A stretch of 64,000 bases of DNA, from positions 39,225,820-39,289,819 of the forward strand of contig NC_030851.1 in NCBI RefSeq assembly GCF_000208745.1, written 5' to 3'. Below the pieces are notes generated by a model. The model saw nothing but the letters and a program-made list of their open reading frames with translations, made no database searches and was not told where the DNA came from. Positions within the stretch are counted from its first letter, which is position 1, and every line of letters starts with the position of its first letter. Positions 1 to 10,500 of the stretch are shown piece by piece. This DNA comes from Theobroma cacao (lineage: Eukaryota > Streptophyta > Magnoliopsida > Malvales > Malvaceae). The position numbers were made by a program, and so were the translations under genes.

Positions 1-31
1 TACCTATCTCTTGGTGGACAAGTGACTCTCA

Positions 32-40
32 TTAATTTAG
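32..40. repeat. Left copy of 9-bp target-site duplication TTAATTTAG
   Basis: Identical to 970-978. The two copies flank the 929-bp insertion in the LINE reverse-transcriptase region. Confidence 0.75.
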
Positions 41-969
41 GGGGCATTTTTAAAAATAACCCTTAAAGATAATATATTTTCAAAAATAATCTTCTTTATA
101 ATTTTAACTATTTTTAACCAAGTTAGGTTGTTACACGCCATGTTGAAAAAAATATTGTTGTTACACGCTATGTATAAAAACATGTTACACGTCATAGTTA
201 AAAAAGGTTGTTACACACCATGTTAAACAAAAAAATACTGTTGTTACACGTCATATTGAAAAAATATTATTGTTACACGCCATATTCAAAAACATTTTAT
301 TACACTTTAATGTCTAAAATATTGTTGTTACTTACGAACTAAAACTTCAAATCCTCTCAACTCTTTTCATTTCTTTTTGTTTTTTTTTTAACAATTTGGC
401 ACCGATTAAAGTGTTTCTAACATATTTTCATAAATCAAAACATAAATTTTCTTATCTAAAACACCTATTTCAACTAAAAATAAAAAAAATTCCTTTAAAA
501 AGTTTATAAATTTCAATTTTTTGAGTTTATTGGTGTCTAGGTTCCGAATTGATTCAATGAAAAGTTATTTCAAACATCTGTAATCATTTCTACTATTTTA
601 GTTTTACCCAAAATACCTAAAAATCAAAATTTTCAAATAGCCACCCACCCAAGCACATCAAAACCATTGCTTAGTGTCTTGAAAGTGTAAGAAAAAGAAA
701 TCTGAAAGTGAGGGAGAGAGAAATCGAAAGCATAGCAGACGAATGTCGAATAGTGAAATCGATAAAATTTGAGAGACTGGGATGGTGAGAGAGATAAATT
801 AAAAACACAAATGAGCAGAAATTTTGATGAATGGTTTAATTTATTTGAAATAATTTTAAGGGTATTTTTGTAAAGTCATGGTTAAATATGACTAAAAATA
901 ATTAAATTTATTTTAATAGTTATTTTTAAAATATCTTTATCAAGAAAGACTATTCTTCATAATTTCCTC
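41..969. mobile_element. 929-bp non-autonomous DNA element inserted in the LINE, Mutator-like by its 9-bp target duplication
   Basis: The 9-mer TTAATTTAG occurs at 32-40 and again at 970-978. Taking out 41-978 rejoins the LINE reading frame without a gap. A 9-bp target duplication is the hallmark of Mutator-like elements. The ends are only weakly inverted: GGGGCATTTTTAAAAATAAC at the left, and the reverse complement of the right end has a related AT-rich stretch. The element has no coding capacity and contains a degenerate minisatellite (122-335). The boundaries are well supported; the Mutator assignment rests only on duplication length. The opposite possibility, a chance 9-bp repeat, is unlikely because LINE homology is exactly continuous across it. 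Confidence 0.72.
122..335. repeat. Degenerate minisatellite, TTGTTACACGCCAT-type units
   Basis: About six to seven direct copies of a 25-33 bp unit, each with the core TGTTACAC(G/A)(C/T)CAT followed by an A-rich spacer of variable length. Cores start near 130, 159, 185, 208, 243 and 272, with a weaker one near 300. The array lies wholly inside the 929-bp inserted element, so it is probably part of that element's internal structure. Confidence 0.8.
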
Positions 970-1105
970 TTAATTTAGTTCTTAACTCCTTACCTCTTTT
1001 TTATTTGTCGGTATTTCAAGCTCCGAAGGGGGTTCTATGCAAGCTGGAACAATGGAGTCACTCTTTCTTATGGAGCGGTTCACTTGACAAACGCAAAATC
1101 TCCAA

Positions 1106-1909
1106 GTGAAATGGAGCTTAGTCTGCAAGCCTAAGAGGTATAGTGGTTTAGGTATCTCAAGCCTTTTCCATAAAAATTTAGCTTTGCTTGCAAAATGGTG
1201 GTGGAGGTATGGAATAGATGAAAAAGCTCTATGGAAAAAGCTCATAGTGGATAAATATGGTTTAGGCGAAACTTCTTGGGTTCCTTCATCGTCTCACATT
1301 ACGAGAACGTCTTCCATTTGGAGGAACATTGTTAAGCTCCCTTCCAACAAGGGAGTTTTCAACCTTATTGGCTTTCATGCTTGTCACTGGATTGTGGGGA
1401 ATGGTGCTTCCATTCTTTTTTGGCGAGATAAATGGCTAGAGGACATTCCTCTCTCTTCTAAGTACCCTCAACTTTTATCCCTTGCAACAGAGAAAGATTT
1501 GAAAGTCCAAAAAGCTTGGGTGACTGGTGAGTGGACCATCACTTTTAAACGCGTTCTTTATCACTGGGAAAAATCTATTTATGATGAGATCTTAAACGCC
1601 CTCTCTTCCATCACCTTCATCCCAAGTAGGGAAGATAGATTAGTGTGGAAGCATGACCTTAAAAGATCCTTTTTAGACACCCTAACTGGAAGACCAACCC
1701 CATGGCTGCAATCAATTTGGAAGATGCCAATGCCACCCAAAGTCCAATGTTTCTTGTGGATGGCAGCTCTAAATTCCATTCCCACTAAGGTTGTCCTCTC
1801 TACCCGTGGGGTTCATTTTAGCCCGGACCAACTTCATTGCTCATGGTGTGGCATTGACGAAGAGAGTTGCTCTCATATACTCCTCACTTACAAATTCAGC
1901 TGGCTTGTC
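1106..1909 (+). pseudogene. LINE zf-RVT (reverse-transcriptase zinc-binding) region, broken
   Basis: The translation begins with KWSLVCKPKRYSGLGI, the standard junction between reverse transcriptase and the zinc-binding domain in plant LINEs. It later contains WKMPMPPKVQCFLWMAALNS and a zinc-ligand pattern (C-x2-C, then SCSHIL near the end) typical of zf-RVT. The frame upstream, from 979, is shifted relative to this one near 1103-1108. The product end is degenerate, and the usual linker to RNase H is not readable. Confidence 0.85.
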
Positions 1910-2182
1910 TAGGGCCTTGTTCTTAAATGGTGGGGCATTTCTTGGTGTTCACCTTTCTCAGTTTCCTCATTTTTGCAAGTTTAGGTAGGCTGTCCATTTT
2001 GGGGTATTTTTCACAAGAGATGGTTGATTGTGTGTGGTGCAACTTTATGATCTCTATGGTTAGCATGTAACGACACGATCTTGAACTCTAAGGTATGAGA
2101 CAACCTCCAAATCTTATATCTTACAAAATTGCGATCTATGTTTTAGATCCGTGCATGTGAGAGAGATGATGCCGTTGACGAT

Positions 2183-2674
2183 TTGGGTTGGTGGACTGAA
2201 CCTAGCAATTCTCTGGCGAGGCGCTCACCCCTCCATCATCGAGTCGAAATCTCATGGCAACCACCACCTTCAAGGGAGCTTAAGTTCAATGTCGACGGCT
2301 CCGTTAAAGGTAAACAGGGACCAGCTAGTTGTGGGGGTGTTCTTCACAACTCCGATGGGCTCGTTGTTGGTATTTTTTTCAGTCCACTTAGACTATGTGA
2401 CTCAAACTTTGCTGAATTGATGGCTATTCTAAAAGCTATACATCTCTTTGTTGCCTCCCTTTACGCAAATTGCCCCATAACCATTGAGTCTGACTCAAAA
2501 GTAGCTCTTTTGTGGGTGAAATCCCTTGAACAACGCCCTTGGGACAAATGGCATATTTTTAATGAGTTGGACTCTCTATCCTTTCTCTAGGTATTCAAAG
2601 AAGGAAATGGCTTTGCTGACTCCTTGGCCAAGTATCGTGCTGACAAACCCTCTTCATCTTCTGCTTGGTGGTGA
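2183..2674 (+). pseudogene. LINE RNase H (RVT_3-type) region with in-frame stop
   Basis: The translation contains FNVDGSVKGKQGPASCGGVL, the first strand and catalytic Asp of plant LINE RNase H. The second Asp region ESDSKVALLWV and, after a stop codon at 2588-2590, the last motif EGNGFADSLAK follow. The stop separates the final acidic motif from the rest, so this is a remnant. The downstream frame ends with a TGA at about 2672-2674. Confidence 0.85.
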
Positions 2675-3070
2675 CTTTTGTATCGCATAAGCATGTTTTA
2701 TTATGCCCTTGTTACCTTCTTGAGTTTTTGCCTGTTACCTAGTGCAATATGTTGGAATAGGTTGTGACTTGAGCTGTTATATGCTTTGTTGCTGGATTTT
2801 GAATTTGTTGTTGCTTTGTATCCTTGGGGGCTTGTGTTCTGCTATGTGCCTGTGACTTGTTATATGTCTTTTTGGCTTTTGGCTTCTAATTTGCCTGTGC
2901 ATTGTCTCCGCTCTGTTCTCTTTGGAGGCTTCTCATGATTTTTTGTGACAACAAGATATCTTCTATACTGTTGCCTGTAGTTGCTTGTTCCTAGGACCAC
3001 TGGACTGACACTCTTGTAACTTCTAGCAAATTAATGAAAATCTTTTGATTGGTTGAGCAAAAAAAAAAAA

Positions 3071-4565
3071 GAGATCTCTCTACTCCCAAATTTGCAAGTG
3101 AGGCAATGAGCAAATATCGAGTCATATATATATCCAACAATTTTATTGAAAAGCTCAGAGTCCATCGTAGCATTTCTTTCCAACTCTTTAATGCAGTTTA
3201 CTTTTTAAAATTTAAAAACAAAAAAGAAGAGAAACTAAAACAAGGGAAATAAAAAACTTGAGGCAACATTAATTCCTCAATCTATAATTTTAGAAAGAAT
3301 ATATATTAAAATAAGATATAATAATAAAATTTCAAACCAGGTTGAAGGTGGTTTATTAGATCCCGGATGGTAGGGTTTTATTGGGGGTGAATGAATCTGG
3401 CGTCAGCCATTTATCATAGCATTAATTTATCTGGTTAAGCAATTAATTGAGCTATGAGCTTAGGCTTAACTGGTCAGGTCCTGCTCCCCACCTTTACAAT
3501 TGGGGCTTTTGCCCATATTACTAAGCTTCTATTTGTATAATATTAAATACTATTTTCACTTAACATATACATTAAAAAGTATCGCATCAACTGTTGATTG
3601 TTATTATTATTATAAATAGGAAACCGCAATTAGCAAAATCCAAATGGAAAATATACAAGTCAGATGGGTATTAGTATATTCTTTTTAGTAGATGAAATAA
3701 GGAATAATTATTCTACAAAATTTTGGAATTAATTCATACTTTTAGGAAACCAAAGCTCAGAGTTAGAGTATTTTAATTAGTTTGCCAGATATATTAATGC
3801 TATTTATGAATGAGTGAGAGCATATTGATCCACCCCTATGGCCCCATCAAACTTTATCCCCCGCCTTTGACTTAGATTCTCTCTTCTTAGATATAGCAGA
3901 TTAGCAGGAAAAGACATTGCCTAGCCCTCTCGAAGTCATCTGTGCATACTCTCCAACCTATAAATTCCCAGTTAGCCCCACTACTAAATGCAATGCAGCA
4001 GTAGCTTCCCAGTGACTAGGACAACACATAGAAATGCCTTTGTTTTTTGCTTTATGGGTAACTAGTTATGTGCATTTTGTACCGAAAGAAACGCTTGGCT
4101 ATATTGATTTTTACAGGGTGACTTTAGCAACTTTTGACAATCAAGTCCAGAGCAAGTTTGGTAGCTTCTATGGAGGTCCTTGCGCTCCCTGATCTCTTCC
4201 CACTCTTTGATCTAGGACCACATACATTTCTTGAGAGCATTTTCTTCAATTCCTAATTGATGATATATGTATATATATATTAACCCGAATTCACGAAATC
4301 AAGCAAAAGATTTATAGGAATAATAATGTTAAGAATTCAAGAACATAAAGGAGCTAGGAGTTGACATATTATGAGTAAACTTAGGAATATTAATTCTTAA
4401 TAATCAGTATGTTCTCCAAGTTAAATATTATTACATTGGAGCTTCGCCCCCCACAATGCCAGCCATCATTGATTAATACAGCAAAATATATGTTGGAATT
4501 GGCTTATTGTCTGTTCTTACTCAGTTATATGAGAAAATATATGAATTCTTTTAAGTTAAAAACAA
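3071..4565. other. Intergenic: 3' flank of the SEP4-type gene
   Basis: AT-rich DNA between the LINE poly(A) tail and the SEP4 stop codon. It should hold the 3' untranslated region of the minus-strand gene next to 4566. No other gene, tRNA or clear element is seen. Confidence 0.6.
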
Positions 4566-7500
4566 TCAAAGCATCCAACCAGGGATGAATCCATTTGGTG
4601 CAGAGGCTGCAGCGGCATCCTGATCTGCTGCAGTAGGATTGTAACTGTACCAAGAAAAGTGGTTGAAGGAAAAGAAAAATGAGATTAGTAGGAAAGAATA
4701 GTCTATCAACTATCGACCCCATCAGCTGCCAGCACGACACTAAGGAATTGGGTTTAGGACAAGTTACCCTATCTGCATGGAACTGCTGCACTGTAAAGGC
4801 TCAAAAAATCCCTCTGGCTGAGGAGGCGGGTGGTGGTTGTATGGATTGCTTTGCTCCCCAGTTTCCCATGATGATCGTAGCGTTGAAGTGCTTTCCTCCA
4901 ACTGTCAAAGCAGAACAACAAGGATAAGAATCACATTTCCTTTTCTCAGCGACACAAAATTTTCTTCAGAAAAATGCATGCATGTGGGGGTATGAGAAAC
5001 ACCAATACAGCCCATTATAACCCCAGACATTAAATTTCAATGAACACCTCAAAAAAATTTAGATTGAAAGTCAAAGAATTTAACCAAGCAAACCCAATTT
5101 GGAATCTATGTGTATGCTGATTCTAGGCTTACACTAATCAACCATGAATAAATAATTGAAGCTACAGTAAAGGAAAGCAAGCACATGGCATATAGTCAGA
5201 ACTACTGATTTAAGGTTTTTCCAGGCCCAATCCAAAATATATTATGGATGTTCAAAATCTAAGAAATATTGCTGGATCAAACCTTGTATCTAATTTTTGT
5301 CGCAATCTTTTAATTCAGTAAAACAAACACTCAAAAATTAAGCAGGCTTTCACCTTCCTTCTCAGGTTTCTGTTGGTTTCCAGTAGGATTTCTTCCTGTA
5401 CAATAAATACAATGATGGTGACATATGGATAATAGAAAGTACAATAATAACTACAGCTAATGACAGTAAAATGAATCCCCAACTGTATTATATACCTTTC
5501 TTTGAAGTTCAGCGAGTTGATCAAGCATAGAATGCATCTGCATTCATTGAAAAACAAATTAAGAACACTTCACATTTACATCTCCAACTGTATATTTGTT
5601 TTTTGGTAGTTTCTCTGATTTGTTTTGGTGATGTATTCGCTATCAAATGTGTTCTACTAACCGTGTGGTTAGCGTGGATTCCTTAAACCTTTGGTTATTT
5701 ACTGGAAAAACTCCTTTTGGCTTAGCAAAAAAAAAAGAACACTGTTCTTGAAATACCTTAAAATAGTCCATTTCAGCATGGGATAGATTGAATACTCGAA
5801 ACATATTTTGGTTGTCTTATGAAAATGGACTACTTCATACTTTGATCCCTATGGTTTTTCACATGAACAAATTTACCTTCAGCAATCAGGTACAGGAAAA
5901 TTGCGGTTCAGTTAATGAATTCATGAAATGACCACAGTTACACCATAGATGTAGAGCTAGAACTTAACATGAACAGCATTTAAAATGCATTATCTAATAT
6001 CAAATCTTATGAAATAAAATATGTTCTAGGGCTATCCAGAAGCACTCTAATAATACCAGAAAAAACAATTCCTGGATTTTTTCTCATGCAATTTCTATGT
6101 GGAAAGATTTTCTTATAAAAATCACAACTGATTGATTAAAGTTAAAGAACAAACGCTTATAAGTTAGAACATTTATGCTCAGGCAATTTCTTTTTCTGGG
6201 GACAAGACACGTTATTTTTGTATAATTTAAGGTTAAATTATTTGTTTGGGTTGTTGGGTTCTTTATTTGTCTGTACGAACATTGAGCAGCTGCTTGTAAA
6301 AAAAAAAAAGGCTAGAAATCTAAAGCTGAAGACATGGGTTGGATTTGGTAACACTTCTGTCTTCTGTTTCACTATTTTCATAGCTACAACAAAGATTCTA
6401 TTTGGTAGAGTGCTATCCTGTTTTTGAAAAACCAAAAGCAAAATTCACAAAACTGCTAGAAATAATAAATTTTTGTTTCCTAGAAGTTTGGAACCATGGA
6501 AACATGTTTTCTGTATGCTCGTGCATAAGTGAACAAGCATGAGACAGTGCTTTTACATTTGGTAATAAATGCCAAAAGAAAGTTCTTTGATCATTTAGGA
6601 AGTATGAAACCCAAATACCGTTTCTCCTTGAGACCGAATTCATTATGTGACCCCAGGTTCCACTTACCTTTGCCAAAATGTTGCCTGTTGTTATTCCACA
6701 TTAAAAGTGAGATGCAAACTGACAACAATGCCAAATTTATGACACCTTATTTCACGGCTGCCTTATTGACAAGTCTTGTCTCTCATGGTTTAAAAGGAAT
6801 GGCCATGAATTTCCAATCCCTAGCCTAATGCTCCATTTAGAAACATGATTTAAAATGGTAAATTTGGATCTAGTTCCTTGTACAAATTGTGAGAATTATG
6901 GTGGATAATAGATGCAAATTACTCAAAGCCTCAACATGTCTATGGATTTAAGAAGATATTGCTATAGAATAAATTTGGGATTCACTCTCATTAAGATGAT
7001 TCAAATATTTGATAGAAATCTAACAAATTTAAAGCCAAGCTTTTATGAGTTTAATCATAAAACTTATTGTAAATTTAAAGTTTTAGCTTCTCAGAAAGTT
7101 CATTGCATGAATTTAATTTCGTGACCTAAATCATCTGATTGAAAGCAAAAGGAAGTTGATATCGAATACCTTGGTTGACCTGAGTTGCTTCAATGAGAAG
7201 TCCAGCTGATGCTCTAGCTGCTCCAGTTCCGTACTGCCCAAGTCTCCTAAATCTTCCCCAAGAAAATGTCTACAGAGGACAAGTTATATGTTCATAAAAC
7301 TAAAGTCTACTCTCTCTATATAGGCTCCATGAAATGCAGACAACAGTCCACACTTGAACAAGCAACCTATTTTATGAACAAAATGGTTGAGACATAGTTT
7401 AAAACTGTGTGGCTTGGTGGGTTACCTCTGTGAACGTTGAAGGACCTCAACTTTTGCTTTGAGCTTCAAATATTCCTGATAGCTGCTCTGCTTGATATCC

Positions 7501-10500
7501 ATGGCAGCAATTTTAAATTTTGTCAAATTTAATTTGTATAACAATGAACAAATTGTAGACAACCGAAGATAAGAAGAGATCGCCCATGTTGCTAAATGAT
7601 TGGTGGAAAAATGAAAGGACTACAAAGTGGGAAAACAGTCACATTGGAGAAAAATGTTTTTCTTCTTCTTCTTCTTCTTCTTTTTTGCTTTTTCTTTTCT
7701 GCAGAATCTGAGCATTCAATGCACTAAAATAGAGTATTTTTCCTATATTCTGCCAATGAATAAACAACGAGTCCAAGAAGCTAAGGCTGAAATAGAAGAG
7801 ATTAATTCACCTGTGTGTCACTTTCTGTTTGACCAGGTTCCAATGTTCCATAGGTGCACCTATGGTACCTCTCAAGTGTCTTAGCCATGCTGCTTGATCA
7901 AAAGGCCAGGATAGAAAGTTAGGATGACAAATCTAAATATTCAAGGCAGCACTGCATTCAAAACAAATTGCTAGGAAACTAAAATTATGAGTCTAATATA
8001 TGATTTTGATCTCACAAACTCAGCAGCCAGCACTATACAACGGCTACTGGTGAGAAGATGCTAAAGAGGGCAGTTTCTGATAGGAACAGTCAGGCTATTT
8101 TTAGCCATGAAGCTGTCTTTTGAGTATGAGTCTTCCCATCCAAAAGTTACCCTACTTAATGAGATGATCACCTTAATATAATGGTATACAAGAATTATAA
8201 AGAAACTTTTAAATAGATTTTATGATTTTATCAAGTAGCGTGCCTGTGCCCTGATTACTAATTAATCAAAATTTGAGTGGATATAGTACAGAGGTAAACT
8301 ACCAGTTAAACAGCCAGAATCCTCTCTTACAGGGAAAAACGAAAGGACAAAGTTGTATGGTAGGTCTAAAGGTGCCTAAAGCAGGCTCTAGCAAACAAAG
8401 GACAGATGGTTTATTTCTTATGTCTCCTCGGATTTGCTTCCATGACTGATGGATTAATGCTTTATTTGGATTGCCGCTAATTTGTCCTTATCTGGGGCGT
8501 GAAGTCGGTGTTCTTTCCCATGTGCTTGGGTTTTAGCCTCTAGGGTAGGCAAAGAAGAGAAAATGAAGAGAAACAAAACAAAATGGGAAGAGAAGGCAAT
8601 GTTTTCCTTGTTTGGAATTTTTTTTCTTTTTTAAATGCCGGAAAGGAGGAATTCATAATATAAAAAATAAAGAATTGCACATTAATTATTAAGTTAAATA
8701 TTCAAATACTTATCTTTATTGTTTTAAAAACATAATATGTATAGAAAAGAGTCGTCAAACAGTAATATTATTTATTTGAAGAGTGAAAGGAAAAGAAATT
8801 AAAAAACATCATATTAGTTTATATTATTATTTGATGCTTATATATTATAATGAAATATTAAAATCTTTAAGTAGCATTTAATACTATTTATCAAGAGGAT
8901 GATCTAATTATTATGATGATTATAGATCACCAAGTTGGTTAGCAATTAGTAATTATACATTGAGAATTAGAGATCAACATATTTGATATCATATTCAAAT
9001 ATTTCTTATTTTATATTAAATATCAAATAACAATATTATATAGTCAAAACAATTAATAATATCAATATACTATTAAGATAACAATTTGAAATTTTTTAAT
9101 ATTTTATTTTGTAGATAAGATTTACTATTCAATAAACAAATATAAAAAACGTATTTATCAATAGGTAAACTAACTATGAACATAAAAATTACATTGAAAA
9201 ACCTTTAAATGAGAAAATAAATTAAATCCATTAGAATGATAATGAATTTGCTAAATATCACAAAAAAAAATATTAAAGAGAAGCATGCATCTGATGTACT
9301 TTTGAGTATGGTACAAGAAATATTTTCAAAAGGCAAAGGAATTTACTATATTAAAATGATTATAGTTTTGGGAGGAAAACTTTTTATTAAAATGTTAAAA
9401 AATAATATTTCTGTAATTCATTTTATAGCTCACTTAACTTGGTAAAATAAAAAAAAAATTCTCACCCTTTTGACCAGGAGAATTAGATCACACAACAAAA
9501 TAATGATCTAATTATTTTCAGTGATCTAAGATCACCAACACATAAAATTACTGAATTTTTATCATAACGATAATTTAATCATCAAATAGAAATCATCTCG
9601 GATTTTTGGATAATCCCCCGTACTAAACATGATTGAGAAATCCTTTCCTAAATCCTCCCATTTTCCAAACCCTTCCCTCTTTATTACAATGTTTTCCAAA
9701 GAAGAGAAAGGATGTCACTCCCCTTCCAATCCTTTTCCTTTCCCTCCCTTTCCTTCAATCCAAAATAAATAAATAAATCAAGTGTGAGCTGTGATGGTTG
9801 TTTTTTTGTGATTCCTTTTCTTTTCTTATTAATACAAGTTTCCATGATCCCTTGCCTTTGCATGTGATTTTTTTTTTATTAGTCGTTTTAAATTTCAAAG
9901 AGGAAAATATTAAAAATAAAAAGCTTCAAGTTAAAATGAGTTTTTCTTTTCATGCTTAATTGTCAATTTATATATTGGTGTTAACAGGGTCCTATACTTT
10001 GGTGGATGAGTGTGATTGTAATGATTCTGTTCTGTTTTATGTCTTAGTTGAGGAGTAATTATGTTTGTTGGTCTAAGTCTCATTACTATGGGGTAATTCT
10101 CTTGTCTTTGCAAGCTTTTTGCTTTTAGTACTAAATCTTTTGCTTTTAAAGGCTACCCTTTTCTGGCCAATTTTTGGCTACTTTGTTCTTAATAAAATTG
10201 TTCTTTTATATATTATTTTTTCAAAGGCAAGGTAGGTTTTATTGATAAAGAAGAGAGTTGGAAAAATCTCACATAAGGAAACTAATATTAAGTCTAACAA
10301 GAGTCCAAGAAAATGGAAGAAAAACTAGAAAACAACCCAACAACACAAAGACTTGTACATGGGGGAAAAAATACAATGTTGATGCTATATATTTATGCAA
10401 TTAATCAAGACTTGTTAGTGCCTTAGCATTAATTATATGATAATATCATATAGCTATAATGTGTTATTTGACACATTTATGTACATACTATAGCAGAAGA

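Larger units (their letters stand above)
1..3070 (+). mobile_element. LINE (non-LTR retrotransposon) 3' half, decayed and interrupted
   Basis: Positions 1-40 encode a stretch typical of the end of a plant LINE reverse transcriptase (YLSLGGQVTLIN). The same protein resumes at about 979, after a 929-bp insertion. A reverse-transcriptase zinc-binding region (1106-1909) and an RNase H region (2183-2674) follow. A T-rich 3' untranslated region then ends in a run of A at 3060-3070. The domain order RT, zf-RVT, RNase H, poly(A) is that of L1-type plant LINEs. The 5' part lies outside the window. A frameshift near 1103-1108, a stop at 2588-2590 and a scrambled linker (1913-2180) show the copy is dead. 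The 5' target-site duplication cannot be checked here. Confidence 0.88.
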
